Shown: positions 41,096 through 50,562, numbered from the stretch's first letter. The stretch: DNA of 64,000 bases from Streptomyces bluensis (GCF_014650715.1 NZ_BMVM01000012.1:186001-250000); one strand, 5' to 3'. Notes: generated by a model from the sequence alone, not told the origin. Numbers and translations: made by a program.

Positions 41096-42919
41096 CTACC
41101 TCGGCAGGTGCCGCTCCGCGAAGTCCAGTTCCAGTCGCACCTGCTTGATCCGTTCGTCGACCACCAGGGAGCCGTGTCCCGCGTCGTACCGGTACACCTC
41201 GTGCACCGCACCCCGGGCCTGGAGACGCTTGACGTAGTTGTCGATCTGGCGGATCGGGCAGCGCGGGTCGTTCACGCCGGCCGAGATGTAGACCGGGGCC
41301 TTGACCGCGTCCACGTATGTCAGCGGGGAGGACGCCTCGAAGCGTTCCGGTACCTCCTCGGGGGTGCCGCCCAGCAGCGTGCGGTCCATGGCCTTCAGGG
41401 CCTCCATCTCGTCGTGGTAGGCCGTGACGTAGTCGGCGACCGGGACCGCGGCGATGCCCAGGGCCCACGCGTCCGGCTGCGTACCGAGCCCGAGCAGCGT
41501 GAGGTAGCCGCCCCAGGAGCCACCCGTGAGGATCAGCCGGGCGGGGTCCGCGAAGCCGGAGGTGACCGCCCACTCCCGTACCGCGGCGATGTCCTCCAGC
41601 TCGATGAGGCCGACCCGGTGCTTCAGGGCGTCCGTCCAGGCGCGGCCGTAGCCCGTGGAGCCGCGGTAGTTGATCCGGATGACCGCGTACCCGTGGTCCA
41701 GCCACGCGGCCGGGCCCGCCGCGAACGCGTCACTGTCGTGCCAGGTCGGGCCGCCGTGGATGTCGAAGACGGTGGGACAGGGACCCCGCACGCCGGCCGG
41801 GCGCTGGACGAGCGCGTGGACGCGGCCACCGGGCCCCTCCACCCACACGTCCTCCACCGGCAGCGAGCCCGGGGACCTCAGTCCGGGCGGGTCGAGGACC
41901 GCCCCGCCCGCCGTCGAGCGCACGACCGGTGCCTCGGCGGCCGACGACCACAGGTACTCCACGCTGCCGTCCGGGCGGGCCGTCGCCCCCGACACCGTGC
42001 CCCTGGGCGTCCGGAGCCGCTCCAGTTCCCGGGTCCCCAGCTCGTAGCGGTACAGCTCGCTGCGGGCCTCGAAGCTGTGCGCCACCAGCAGCGCCGAACC
42101 GTCCGGGTACCACTCGGCGCTCAGGTCGCCGTCGAGCTGGGCCGCGAGCCCCAGGTCGGTCTCCTCGCCGGAGACCACGTCCCACACCAGCGGCTCCCAG
42201 CGACCGCCCCGCTGATGGCCGATGAGCAGCCGCGTGTCCCCCTCGACCGGCGCGAATCCCAGCACCTCCAGGCCCAGCTCGACCGTGCCGCCCTTGGTGT
42301 CGTCGAGCTCCGCGACCGTCGTGCCGTCCGGCCGGAGCACGCGCAGCGCCGAGTGCATCGCGTCGCCGTGCTCGGTGTGCTCGATCGCGATCAGCGAGCC
42401 GTCGTGCGAGAGGTCGCCGACACCGGCGGACTCACGGTGCCGGTAGATCACCACCGGGTCCGTGCCGGACCGGGACAGGTGGATGGTGGAGCCGTCCTCG
42501 TCCGTCGACCGCCCGACGACCGCCGTACGGCCGTCACGGCCGATGGCCAGCCCCGCCGGATAGGAGGGCGCGAGGCCCGGCACCGCCTCCTCGTCGGGCC
42601 CGCCGTGGAACGGCTGGCGGCGCCACACGCCGTACTCGTCGCCGTCCTTGTCGTCGAACCACCAGATCCACTCGCCGTCCGGTGCGAGCACGCCGTCCGT
42701 CGTGCCGTTCGCCCGGTCGGTGACCTGGCGCTGCTCGGCCGTCGCGCGGTCCCACGCGTACAACTCGTACGTCCCCGTGGCGTTGGAGACGAACAGCGAA
42801 CGGTGGGGTGCGTCCTCCGCCCAGTCCGGCAGCGACACCCTGGGCGCGCGGAAGCGCTTCTCCCAGTCGGGCATCGACCGGGTCTGCGCCTGCGGGGTGG
42901 ATCCGTTGGTCTCGGTCAT
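41096..42919 (-). CDS. S9-family prolyl-oligopeptidase-like serine peptidase
   Basis: The start at ATG 42919 (MTETNGSTPQAQ) gives 607 residues. The N-terminal half is a beta-propeller (LFVSNATGTYELYAWDRATAE, GVLAPDGEWIWWFDDKDGDEYGVW). The C-terminal alpha/beta hydrolase has FDIHGGPTWHD, nucleophile Ser in LTGGSWGGYLT (about residue 465), NDPRCP with the acid and DAGHGS with the His. No signal peptide, so it is probably cytoplasmic and degrades short peptides. A 9-10 bp repeat and terminator follow the stop. Confidence 0.92.
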   Translation of the reverse strand: MTETNGSTPQAQTRSMPDWEKRFRAPRVSLPDWAEDAPHRSLFVSNATGTYELYAWDRATAEQRQVTDRANGTTDGVLAPDGEWIWWFDDKDGDEYGVWRRQPFHGGPDEEAVPGLAPSYPAGLAIGRDGRTAVVGRSTDEDGSTIHLSRSGTDPVVIYRHRESAGVGDLSHDGSLIAIEHTEHGDAMHSALRVLRPDGTTVAELDDTKGGTVELGLEVLGFAPVEGDTRLLIGHQRGGRWEPLVWDVVSGEETDLGLAAQLDGDLSAEWYPDGSALLVAHSFEARSELYRYELGTRELERLRTPRGTVSGATARPDGSVEYLWSSAAEAPVVRSTAGGAVLDPPGLRSPGSLPVEDVWVEGPGGRVHALVQRPAGVRGPCPTVFDIHGGPTWHDSDAFAAGPAAWLDHGYAVIRINYRGSTGYGRAWTDALKHRVGLIELEDIAAVREWAVTSGFADPARLILTGGSWGGYLTLLGLGTQPDAWALGIAAVPVADYVTAYHDEMEALKAMDRTLLGGTPEEVPERFEASSPLTYVDAVKAPVYISAGVNDPRCPIRQIDNYVKRLQARGAVHEVYRYDAGHGSLVVDERIKQVRLELDFAERHLPR

Positions 42920-43116
42920 GGCCCCATAGTGCCCGGCCGCCCGGACTTCTGCTGCCGAGGGTCCCCAGCCTGTGGATAACTTTTCGTCCTCGCAGGTCAG
43001 GGTCGATTGTGGACGCACGGGCGGTCCTGACCGGGCGGTACTGACCAGGCGACACCGAACCGTCGGTACCGACCCCGCGATCCGGAGTTCCGCGCCCGCC
43101 CCGTACCGTTGACGGG

Positions 43117-43926
43117 GTGTACCGGTTCCTGCTGACGCCCCGATGGTGGGGAATCAACGTCTTCGTGCTGCTGGCCATCCCCTTCTGCTTGTTCATGGGG
43201 TCATGGCAGCTGGGGCGGTTCGAGGAGCGCATGGACAACCACCGGTCGGCGGGTGAGCAGGCCGAGTCGGCGAAGCACGAGGCCGCCCGGCCGCTGGACG
43301 AGTTGCTCCCCGTCGACAAGGAGACGTCCGGCCGACAGGCCACCGCGACGGGACAGTACGGCAAGCAGTTGCTGGTGCCGGGCCGCGAGCTGGACGACCG
43401 GCGCGGGTACTACGTGATGACGCTGCTGCGCACTGACGACGGCAGGGCACTGCCCGTCGTACGGGGCTGGCTGCCCGGTGAGGCGGACGCGGCCAAGGCA
43501 CCCGCCGCCCCCAAGGGCGAGGTCACGGTCACGGGCGCGCTGCAGGCTTCCGAGACCCCGGGCTCGAACGGGGTGAGCGCGACCGGCGGGCTGCCCGAGG
43601 GCCAGACCGGGGCGATCAGCGCGGCCTCACTGGTGAACCTCGTGCCGTACGACGTGTACGACGCGTGGATCACCCTCACCAAGGGCGACTCGGGGATGAA
43701 GGCCGTCCCCGCGGCCGCGCCCCAGGACACGGGCCTGGACCTGAAGGCGTTCCAGAACCTCGGCTACACCGGCGAGTGGTTCGTCTTCGCGGGCTTCGTG
43801 GTCTTCATGTGGTTCCGCCTGCTGCGCCGCGAGGTGGAGTTCGTCCGGGACGCGCAGCTGGGTCTGGTCGACGGCGAGGAGCCGGCGCGGGAGGCCGGGC
43901 GCGCTCGGGAAACCGCGGCCTCCTGA
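43117..43926 (+). CDS. SURF1-family protein, cytochrome c oxidase assembly
   Basis: 269 residues from GTG 43117. First membrane helix with the family start (YRFLLTPRWWGINVFVLLAIPFCLFMGSWQLGR), a long extracytoplasmic part (GRQATATGQY, DDRRGYYVMTLLRTDDGRALPVVRGWLPG) and a last helix (WFVFAGFVVFMWFRLLRREVEF). SURF1 helps heme insertion or assembly of aa3 oxidase. The gene stands alone between a peptidase and an SDR. Confidence 0.9.
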   Translation: MYRFLLTPRWWGINVFVLLAIPFCLFMGSWQLGRFEERMDNHRSAGEQAESAKHEAARPLDELLPVDKETSGRQATATGQYGKQLLVPGRELDDRRGYYVMTLLRTDDGRALPVVRGWLPGEADAAKAPAAPKGEVTVTGALQASETPGSNGVSATGGLPEGQTGAISAASLVNLVPYDVYDAWITLTKGDSGMKAVPAAAPQDTGLDLKAFQNLGYTGEWFVFAGFVVFMWFRLLRREVEFVRDAQLGLVDGEEPAREAGRARETAAS

Positions 43927-44136
43927 GCGGAGTTGAGCGGAGCTCCAGCGGGCGAGTACGCCGGCGAAAGCCTGGCCGGTTGAGGCGCGGTACGCGCACG
44001 CGTACACCTGTTGGCCTGGCTTGTTGGACTGGTGTGCTGGCCCGACTTGTTGGCATGAGCGCGCTAAACCGATCCGCAGGCGCCGGGAAGTACGGTCCGC
44101 GCCGACGATCGACCACCCGAGAACAGGACATCGCTC

Positions 44137-44856
44137 ATGAGCATCGCCAGCCCCCTGGCCGGCAAGCATGTAGTCGTCATCGGCGGCACCTCCGGCATCG
44201 GCCTCGCCATCGCCGAGCGCGCCCTGGCGGCCGGGGCCCGGGTCACCGCGGCCAGCCGCAACCCTCAGCGTGCCGCGGGCACCGTGCCCCCCGGCATAGC
44301 GACCGAGCAGGCAGACATCACCTCCGCCGCCTCGATCGAGTCCCTCCTGGATCGTGTCGGCCCCTTCGACCACCTGGCCATGTCGGCGGGCACCACGGCC
44401 CTCGGCACCGTGCGGGAGCTGGACTCCGGTGCCGCGCGAAAGTTCATGGACACCAAGTTCTGGGGCGCCTACGAGGGGGTGCGAGCCGCGGCCGACCGCA
44501 TCGCGAAGGACGGCTCCATCGTGCTGATCGGAGGCATCGCGAGCCGCAAGCACGGTCCGGGACGCCCGATGATGGCCGCGATCAACGCCGCCTTGGAGGC
44601 CTTCGGCAAGGCCAACGCCGTCGATCTGGCCCCGGTGCGGGTCAACGTCATCGCCCCCGGACTGGTCGAGACCCCCGCCTTCGACGACGTCCCGGAGGAC
44701 GTGCGGACACGGCTGCTCACCCAGTACATCGCCAGCGTGCCCGTCGCCCGCGTCGGCCTGCCCGAGGACATCGCCTCGACCGCCCTGTTCCTGATGACCA
44801 ACGGCTACGCCACCGGTTCCGTGGTCGACGTCGACGGCGGCGTCCAGCTCACCTGA
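44137..44856 (+). CDS. Short-chain dehydrogenase-like protein without catalytic Tyr/Lys
   Basis: 239 residues with the Rossmann motif VVIGGTSGIGLAIAERAL, NAG-like SAGTTALG, SIVLIGGIAS for the catalytic Ser, VRVNVIAPGLVETPAF and the C-terminal LFLMTNGYATGSVVDVDGG. Where classical SDRs have YxxxK, this protein reads GRPMMAAINAALEAF, so the active Tyr and Lys are replaced by Met and Asn. Similar degenerate SDRs exist in actinobacteria. Catalysis, if any, must be different. The ATG lies 30 bp after GAACAGGAC. No operon partner. Confidence 0.85.
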   Translation: MSIASPLAGKHVVVIGGTSGIGLAIAERALAAGARVTAASRNPQRAAGTVPPGIATEQADITSAASIESLLDRVGPFDHLAMSAGTTALGTVRELDSGAARKFMDTKFWGAYEGVRAAADRIAKDGSIVLIGGIASRKHGPGRPMMAAINAALEAFGKANAVDLAPVRVNVIAPGLVETPAFDDVPEDVRTRLLTQYIASVPVARVGLPEDIASTALFLMTNGYATGSVVDVDGGVQLT

Positions 44857-44857
44857 C

Positions 44858-44893
44858 CCGGTTCAGGAGCCCGCTGATCCGGTTCAGGAGCCC
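44858..44893. repeat. 21-bp tandem duplication at the end of the minus-strand gene
   Basis: CCGGTTCAGGAGCCC occurs at 44858-44872 and 44879-44893, a 21-bp step. The second copy contains the final codons and stop of the hypothetical gene at 44884; the first is a downstream copy between convergent genes. Confidence 0.8.
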
Positions 44894-46122
44894 TCCAGCA
44901 GCCCCGTACGGTAGACCGTTCCCGCGCAGGCGTCGGTCACCGTGGTGGGGATCGACGGTGCGCCGACCGCGGTGGTGTGGGACACCACGACGCTGCCGTC
45001 GGCGACGCCGTCCGCGGTCACGAGCTGGGGCGCCGTGCCGCTGCCCTCGGTGGTGGTGCCGCCGGCGGAGGCGGTGTTGTCGGTGGGCGACGGATCGGGC
45101 GACGGACTGGGATCGCTGACGGTGGGACACGTCTCCGAAGGCACCCAGGCGAACTTCACCACGTACGCCGCGCCCGGTTGCAGCACCATCTGCGTGACCG
45201 ACAGGGACGGGTCGGGCAGCCCGGTGACCCCGTCACCCGCCACATGGTCCGCGACGAAGACCTTGGACGAGTCGGCCGCACCCTGGGCGGTCACGCCCAC
45301 GGTGCCCGCGCCGGTGACCGCACAGCTCGTGCCGGAGACGTTGGTCACGCGGAAGCTGCCGTACACCGTGCCGCTGGAGTCGGGGGAGGCCACGCTCGCC
45401 GAGGTACCGCCGAGCTCGGCCGACGTACAGGCCCGTGTGCTCGCGACCGAGGCGCTGGGCGCGGGCCCGGTGGCACCGCCGCCGGTCGCACCCTCGTCCT
45501 GCTCGCTCTTGCCCTTGCCGCCACTCTTGCCGTTCTCCTTGGCGGAACCTCCGGAGCCGTCCGGCGCGTCGAAGCCGCTGCTGTGGCCCTTGTCCTGGGC
45601 GGCGCCGCCCTGCGCCTGCGAGGCGTTGCCCACGGTGGACGGGTCGGCGGCGGAGCCCGCGGAGTTCGAGACGTGCACGAAGGCCGGGATCGCCGTGCAG
45701 ATGAAGAGCGCGGCGGCGGCCATGCCGACGACGGCGTGCCGCTTGCGGGCCCGGCGGGCCGGCACCGCGCGCCGCAGGTGCTCCAGGGTGCCGTCCCGCG
45801 GCTCGATCTCCTGGACGGCCTGTTGCAGCATCCTGCGCAGCGCCAGCTCGTCGGACCCGAACCCGTCGGGACCGCCCTCGTCACCCGGGCCGGCTCCCTC
45901 GCCGCCCCGGCCCCTGGGACCCTGACCTTGTGCGTCCGGGCCGTGATTCACAGTTCCGTTCCCAGCGTGCGATGTGTGCTCTTCACGGTCTTCACGGTCG
46001 TCACGGCCTTCGCGCTCTTCATGAAGCTCATGCAGATCGTACGGTTCGTGCAGTTCGTTCAGTTCGTTCTCTTCGTGCGCCTCACGCCTGTCCCGCGGTG
46101 CGCGCCCGTCGTACCCACTCAT
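44884..46122 (-). CDS. Single-span membrane protein coupled to a sigma factor, DUF4232-like exterior
   Basis: 412 residues. A highly charged start with His/Glu/Leu repeats (NELNELHEPYDLHELHEE) is followed by LRRMLQQAVQEIEPRDGTLEHLRRAVPARRARKR, one membrane helix (VVGMAAAALFICTAIPAFV, about residue 140) and an extracytoplasmic part. The last has a Gly/Ser/Lys-rich linker and a Cys-containing beta domain (RACTSAELGG, TNVSGTSCAVTGAGTVGV) of DUF4232 type. ATG overlaps the sigma-factor stop (ATGA). By position it may be the membrane regulator of that sigma factor, though no zinc-binding anti-sigma motif is seen. Confidence 0.75.
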   Translation of the reverse strand: MSGYDGRAPRDRREAHEENELNELHEPYDLHELHEEREGRDDREDREEHTSHAGNGTVNHGPDAQGQGPRGRGGEGAGPGDEGGPDGFGSDELALRRMLQQAVQEIEPRDGTLEHLRRAVPARRARKRHAVVGMAAAALFICTAIPAFVHVSNSAGSAADPSTVGNASQAQGGAAQDKGHSSGFDAPDGSGGSAKENGKSGGKGKSEQDEGATGGGATGPAPSASVASTRACTSAELGGTSASVASPDSSGTVYGSFRVTNVSGTSCAVTGAGTVGVTAQGAADSSKVFVADHVAGDGVTGLPDPSLSVTQMVLQPGAAYVVKFAWVPSETCPTVSDPSPSPDPSPTDNTASAGGTTTEGSGTAPQLVTADGVADGSVVVSHTTAVGAPSIPTTVTDACAGTVYRTGLLEGS

Positions 46123-46805
46123 GCCGGTGCCCCCATGGCGACCCGGAGGGCCGCTATGCCGCGCGAACCGTACGCCTTGACCGAGCCCAGCGAGATGCCG
46201 AGCGTCTCGGCGACCTGCGCCTCGGTCATGTCCGCGAAGTAGCGCAGGACGAGAACCTCGCGCTGCCGCCGCTGGAGCCCCTTCATCGCCTTGATCAGCG
46301 AGTCGCGCTCCAGCTGGTCGTACGCGCCCTCCTCCGCGCTCGCCATGTCCGGCATCGGCTTGGTCAGCAGCTTCAGACCGAGGATGCGGCGGCGCAGGGC
46401 CGAGCGCGACAGGTTGACGACGGTCTGGCGCAGGTACGCCAGCGTCTTCTCCGGATCGCGCACCCGCTTGCGCGCGGAGTGCACGCGGATGAAGGCCTCC
46501 TGGACGACGTCCTCGCAGGACGCGGTGTCGTCGAGGAGGAGCGCCGCGAGACCGAGCAGCGACCGGTAGTGGGCGCGGTAGGTCTCGGTGAGATGGTCGA
46601 CGGTGGTACCCGCCGCCGCGGTCGCCGTGGTGTCCTCGGCGCCGTCGCGCTGGTTCGGTATGCGGGCGGGCCGCGCTGCGGGCATGGGGGCGATCACCGG
46701 CATGCCGCCGGGCGCGCCGGACATGCGGGGACGGGCGGCCTTACGAGGGGGCCGCAGAGCCGCGCCCCTCGCCTGTACCGCGGTGAAGTCGAGTACCTCT
46801 GCCAC
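46119..46805 (-). CDS. SigE-family RNA polymerase sigma factor
   Basis: 228 residues. After about 65 disordered residues come sigma region 2 (LTETYRAHYRSLLGLAALLLDDTASCEDVVQEAFIRVH) and region 4 (LQRRQREVLVLRYFADMTEAQVAETLGISLGSVKAYGSRGIAALR). This fits SigE/SigL-type group-4 sigma factors common in actinobacteria. It is followed without gap by a membrane protein likely to control it. The GTG start at 46805 has no strong ribosome site; a shorter start is possible. Upstream 280 bp contain no gene. Confidence 0.85.
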   Translation of the reverse strand: MAEVLDFTAVQARGAALRPPRKAARPRMSGAPGGMPVIAPMPAARPARIPNQRDGAEDTTATAAAGTTVDHLTETYRAHYRSLLGLAALLLDDTASCEDVVQEAFIRVHSARKRVRDPEKTLAYLRQTVVNLSRSALRRRILGLKLLTKPMPDMASAEEGAYDQLERDSLIKAMKGLQRRQREVLVLRYFADMTEAQVAETLGISLGSVKAYGSRGIAALRVAMGAPA

Positions 46806-47085
46806 GCCTGTTGGACACGTGTCCCCCCATGAGGGTTGTACGCGACGGCCGTCACGTTTGTGTCAGGCCGCAGCCGCACCTCCGCCGACGCGTCCGACGG
46901 TCTGTCCGACGGCGCGTCGGACCGCGTGTCACATCCCCGCATGCGTACCAGCTCTTCCCATCCCCTGTGCCCATGTGTCATGGCGTCCCCCCGAAGGGCG
47001 TCCGCAAAGACGCTCCCCGCCCTCCGCGCGGTTGCGGAGAACGGGGAGAAAATCTTCGAACGCCTGAGCGCCTGAAGCAAGTGGC

Positions 47086-48162
47086 TTACGAGGCGCCGAG
47101 CTCGCCCGCCACCAGCTCCGCGATCTGGGCCGTGTTCAGGGCGGAGCCCTTGCGCAGGTTGTCGCCGCAGACGAACAGTTCGAGGGCCGTGGGGTCGTCC
47201 AGGGCCCGGCGGACGCGGCCCACCCAGGTGGGGTCGGTGCCCACCGCGTCGGCGGGGGTCGGGAACTCGCCGGCCTCCGGGTTGTCGAAGAGGACGACGC
47301 CGGGGGCGGTGGCGAGGATCTCACGCGCCTTGTCGACGGTGACCTCGCCCTCGAAGCGGGCGTGGACGGTCAGCGAGTGCGTCGTCACCACCGGCACCCG
47401 CACACACGTCACGGCGACCGGCAGCTCGGGCAGCCCGAGGATCTTGCGGGACTCGTCCCGTACCTTCATCTCCTCCGAGGACCAGCCGTCCTCGCGGAGC
47501 GAACCGGCCCAGGGGACGACGTTCAGGGCGACCGGCTCCGGGAACGGACCCGTGTCGTCACCCACGGCCCGCCGTACGTCACCGGGGTGCGTCCCCAGCT
47601 CCGTACCGGCGACCAGCGACACCTGCCTCCGCAGCGTCTCGACGCCCTCCCGCCCCGCGCCGCTGACCGCCTGGTACGACGAGACCACGAGTTCGCGCAG
47701 CCCGAACTCGGCGTGCAGCGCGCCCAGCGCCACGATCATGGAGAGTGTCGTGCAGTTGGGGTTGGCGATGATCCCGCGGCGCCGCAGCCGGACGGCGTGC
47801 GGATTGACCTCCGGCACCACCAGCGGCACCTCGGGGTCCATCCGGAAGGCGCCCGAGTTGTCCACGACGACCGTGCCCTTGGCCGCGGCGATGGGCGCCC
47901 ACCGCGCGGAGACCTCGTCCGGTACGTCGAACATGGCGACGTCGACCCCGTCGAAGGCCTCCTCCGTCAGGGCCACCACCTCGACCTCCTCACCGCGCAC
48001 GGCCAGCTTGCGGCCGGCGGAGCGCGGCGAGGCGATCAGACGGATCTCGCCCCAGATGTCCGCATGCTGGGACAGGATCTGGAGCATGACCGTGCCGACG
48101 GCCCCGGTCGCTCCGACGACCGCGAGTGTCGGCCTGCCGGTTCGCCCGGCATCCTCGGTCAT
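47086..48162 (-). CDS. asd: Aspartate-semialdehyde dehydrogenase
   Basis: 358 residues. NADP-binding TLAVVGATGAVGTVMLQIL, then DNSGAFRMDPEVPLVVPEVN, catalytic Cys137 in IIANPNCTTLSM, and ESVRVPV-type C-terminal part. It reduces aspartyl-phosphate to the semialdehyde for lysine, threonine, methionine and diaminopimelate synthesis. The ATG overlaps the kinase stop (TGATG), the usual ask-asd operon. Confidence 0.95.
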   Translation of the reverse strand: MTEDAGRTGRPTLAVVGATGAVGTVMLQILSQHADIWGEIRLIASPRSAGRKLAVRGEEVEVVALTEEAFDGVDVAMFDVPDEVSARWAPIAAAKGTVVVDNSGAFRMDPEVPLVVPEVNPHAVRLRRRGIIANPNCTTLSMIVALGALHAEFGLRELVVSSYQAVSGAGREGVETLRRQVSLVAGTELGTHPGDVRRAVGDDTGPFPEPVALNVVPWAGSLREDGWSSEEMKVRDESRKILGLPELPVAVTCVRVPVVTTHSLTVHARFEGEVTVDKAREILATAPGVVLFDNPEAGEFPTPADAVGTDPTWVGRVRRALDDPTALELFVCGDNLRKGSALNTAQIAELVAGELGAS

Positions 48163-49451
48163 CAGCGGCCGGTGCCTCCGTACACGACGGCTTCGTCGCT
48201 CTCCGAGTCGAGCCCGAAGGCGGAGTGCACGGCGCGCACTGCCTCGGGGACGTCGTCGGCGCGGGTGACCACCGAGATACGGATCTCGGAGGTCGAGATC
48301 AGCTCGATGTTCACGCCGGCGTCGGACAGCGCCTCGAAGAAGGAGGCCGTGACGCCCGGGTTGGTCTTCATGCCGGCGCCGACCAGCGAGATCTTGCCGA
48401 TCTGGTCGTCGTAGCGCAGCGAGTCGAAGCCGATCGCGGCCTTCGCCTTCTCCAGGGAGCCGATCGCCTTGTGGCCGTCGGTCTTCGGCAGCGTGAACGA
48501 GATGTCCGTGAGGCCCGTCGACGCGGCCGACACGTTCTGCACGACCATGTCGATGTTGAGTTGGGCGTCGGCGATGGCGCGGAAGATCGCGGCGGCCTCG
48601 CCCGGCTTGTCCGGCACGCCGACGACCGTCACCTTGGCCTCGGAGGTGTCGTGAGCGACACCGGAGATGATGGCCTGCTCCACCTTCTGTTCCCCTTGCT
48701 GCTGCTTTCGTACGAGTGGCTCACTGCTGACCCACGTGCCCTGCAGCCCGCTGAAGGACGAGCGGACGTGGATCGGGATGTTGTAGCGGCGGGCGTACTC
48801 CACGCAGCGGTGGAGCAGCACCTTGGAGCCGGACGCCGCCAGCTCCAGCATGTCCTCGAAGGAGATCCAGTCGATCTTACGGGCCTTCTTCACGACCCGC
48901 GGGTCGGCGGTGAAGACACCGTCGACGTCCGTGTAGATCTCACAGACCTCGGCGTCGAGGGCCGCGGCCAGCGCGACGGCCGTCGTGTCGGAGCCACCAC
49001 GGCCGAGGGTCGTGATGTCCTTCTTGTCCTGGCTGACGCCCTGGAACCCGGCGACGATCGCGATGTTGCCCTCGTCCAGCGCGGTCCGGATACGGCCCGG
49101 TGTGACGTCGATGATCCGGGCTTTGTTGTGGACCGAGTCGGTGATGACGCCTGCCTGGCTGCCGGTGAAGGACTGGGCCTCGTGGCCCAGGTTCTTGATC
49201 GCCATGGCCAGCAGGGCCATCGAGATCCGCTCTCCGGCGGTCAGCAGCATGTCGAACTCACGGCCGGTAGGCATCGGCGATACCTGTTCGGCGAGATCGA
49301 TCAGCTCGTCCGTCGTGTCGCCCATCGCGGAAACGACCACGACCACCTGGTGGCCGTTCTTCTTCGCTTCCACGATCCGCTTGGCGACGCGCTTGATGCC
49401 CTCGGCATCGGCTACGGAGGAGCCTCCGTACTTCTGCACGACAAGGCCCAC
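48162..49451 (-). CDS. Aspartate kinase
   Basis: 429 residues from GTG 49451, with GAGGAG upstream. Kinase motif VVQKYGGSSVADAEGI, GRGGSDTTAVALAAAL, YTDVDGVFTADPRVV, and two C-terminal ACT domains (VTVVGVPDKPGEAAAIFRAIADAQLNIDMVVQN, ISLVGAGMKTNPGVTASFFEALSDAGVNIELIS in pieces) that bind Lys and Thr as feedback inhibitors. It catalyses the first step of the aspartate pathway. As in corynebacteria, an internal start could give a separate regulatory subunit, but I see no decisive ribosome site. Upstream 376 bp hold its promoter. Confidence 0.95.
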   Translation of the reverse strand: MGLVVQKYGGSSVADAEGIKRVAKRIVEAKKNGHQVVVVVSAMGDTTDELIDLAEQVSPMPTGREFDMLLTAGERISMALLAMAIKNLGHEAQSFTGSQAGVITDSVHNKARIIDVTPGRIRTALDEGNIAIVAGFQGVSQDKKDITTLGRGGSDTTAVALAAALDAEVCEIYTDVDGVFTADPRVVKKARKIDWISFEDMLELAASGSKVLLHRCVEYARRYNIPIHVRSSFSGLQGTWVSSEPLVRKQQQGEQKVEQAIISGVAHDTSEAKVTVVGVPDKPGEAAAIFRAIADAQLNIDMVVQNVSAASTGLTDISFTLPKTDGHKAIGSLEKAKAAIGFDSLRYDDQIGKISLVGAGMKTNPGVTASFFEALSDAGVNIELISTSEIRISVVTRADDVPEAVRAVHSAFGLDSESDEAVVYGGTGR

Positions 49452-49827
49452 GTGCGCTCCTCGCTCATCCGTCTCGGTCCGCACATACACACGTACTGCG
49501 GTCGGCTCAGTCTATCGAGCGGCCGAATATCCCTTCCTGGGTATCGCATGGTGAGATGTCCCGCTCACGCTGTGATCATCCCGGATTTCTCCCGGCGTCC
49601 GCAGTCGCGTCCGCCGGATTTCACTCGGAGAGCTCCGGCCGCTCCGGTCCGGTACCTGCCCAGGACCGTGCACCCCACTCAAAAAAGTGCCCTGAGTCAC
49701 ATCCGGCGTGGCTCGGTGTTCGTCCCGCACGTCGACGGCGCTGCTCGGAGTGACGGGGAGCCGAGTGCGGGCGGAGTGCGGGCGGAGGTATTGATCACGC
49801 CCACCCGGCCGGGCAGGATCCCGGGCT
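49452..49827. other. Intergenic region upstream of aspartate kinase and TauE gene
   Basis: Contains the divergent promoters; no supported ORF. A CGGAGTGCGGG doublet near 49760 and a TAGACT (minus, 49509-49514) that could be a -10 for the kinase gene are visible, but no strong -35 accompanies it. Confidence 0.5.
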
Positions 49828-50562
49828 GTGACGGACGGGTGGGTGGGCCAACTGGTGCTGGCCGGGATCGTGTTGCTCGGTTCCTCGGTGCAGTGGCTCA
49901 CCGGCATGGGCTTCGCGCTCGTCGCCGTGCCCGCTCTCGTGCTCGTGCTGGGCCCCGCCGAGGGGGTCGTCCTCGCGAACTGCGCCGCCGGGATCATCAG
50001 TGCCGTCGGGCTTGCCGACGGGTGGCGCCGGGTACGGCTCGCCGCCATGGTGCCGCTGTGCGTCGCGGCGGTGTGCACGGTGCCGGCCGGGACGTGGGTG
50101 GCGCGGCGGTTGTCCGAGCCCGCGCTGATGACGGCCATGGGGGTGCTCGTCACCGTTGCCGTCGTGTTCGTGATGCGGGGCGCACGCATAACCGCCCTGC
50201 GCGGCGGCGGAGGAGCCCTCGTCGCCGGAGGCGTGGGCGGGTTCATGAACTCCGCGGCCGGAGTCGGCGGGCCGCCCGTCTCCCTCTACGGCCTCAACGC
50301 CGGGTGGACCATGCGGGAGTTCGTGCCGAACGCCCAGTTCTACGGGGTCCTCGTCAACGCCGTGTCCGTCGCGTCGAACGGGCTGCCCCGGCTCGCCGCA
50401 CCCGTCTGGGGCCTCGCCGCCGGTGCCATGGCCGTGGGCGCCCTGATGGGGAGGGCGCTCGCCGGGCGCGTACCGGAGGAGCGGGCACGGCTCCTCGTAC
50501 TGCTGCTCGCGCTGGGCGGAGGATTGAGCACGCTGGGGAAAGGGGTTGCCGGGCTGGGGTGA
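49828..50562 (+). CDS. TauE/SafE-family membrane transporter
   Basis: 244 residues. About eight short membrane segments and two related halves: LVLAGIVLLGSSVQWLTGMGFALVAVPAL and VGGFMNSAAGVGGPPVSLYGLNAGW, the typical Gly-rich signature. Family members export sulfite, sulfoacetate or other anions, or import them. Substrate is unknown here. GTG 49828 has no strong Shine-Dalgarno. Followed 29 bp later by the BtrH-type gene, possibly co-transcribed. Confidence 0.85.
   Translation: MTDGWVGQLVLAGIVLLGSSVQWLTGMGFALVAVPALVLVLGPAEGVVLANCAAGIISAVGLADGWRRVRLAAMVPLCVAAVCTVPAGTWVARRLSEPALMTAMGVLVTVAVVFVMRGARITALRGGGGALVAGGVGGFMNSAAGVGGPPVSLYGLNAGWTMREFVPNAQFYGVLVNAVSVASNGLPRLAAPVWGLAAGAMAVGALMGRALAGRVPEERARLLVLLLALGGGLSTLGKGVAGLG

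Noticed and set aside
38377..41148. 923-residue frame opposite the PGRP amidase
   Set aside because: Antisense shadow without domain signatures.
42971..42979. TGTGGATAA, a DnaA-box-like site
   Set aside because: A single box with no cluster and no dnaA/dnaN nearby; not an origin.
46836..47075. 79-residue plus-strand ORF upstream of asd stop
   Set aside because: No ribosome site; Ser/Arg-rich reverse-strand composition; more likely the promoter side of the sigma gene.
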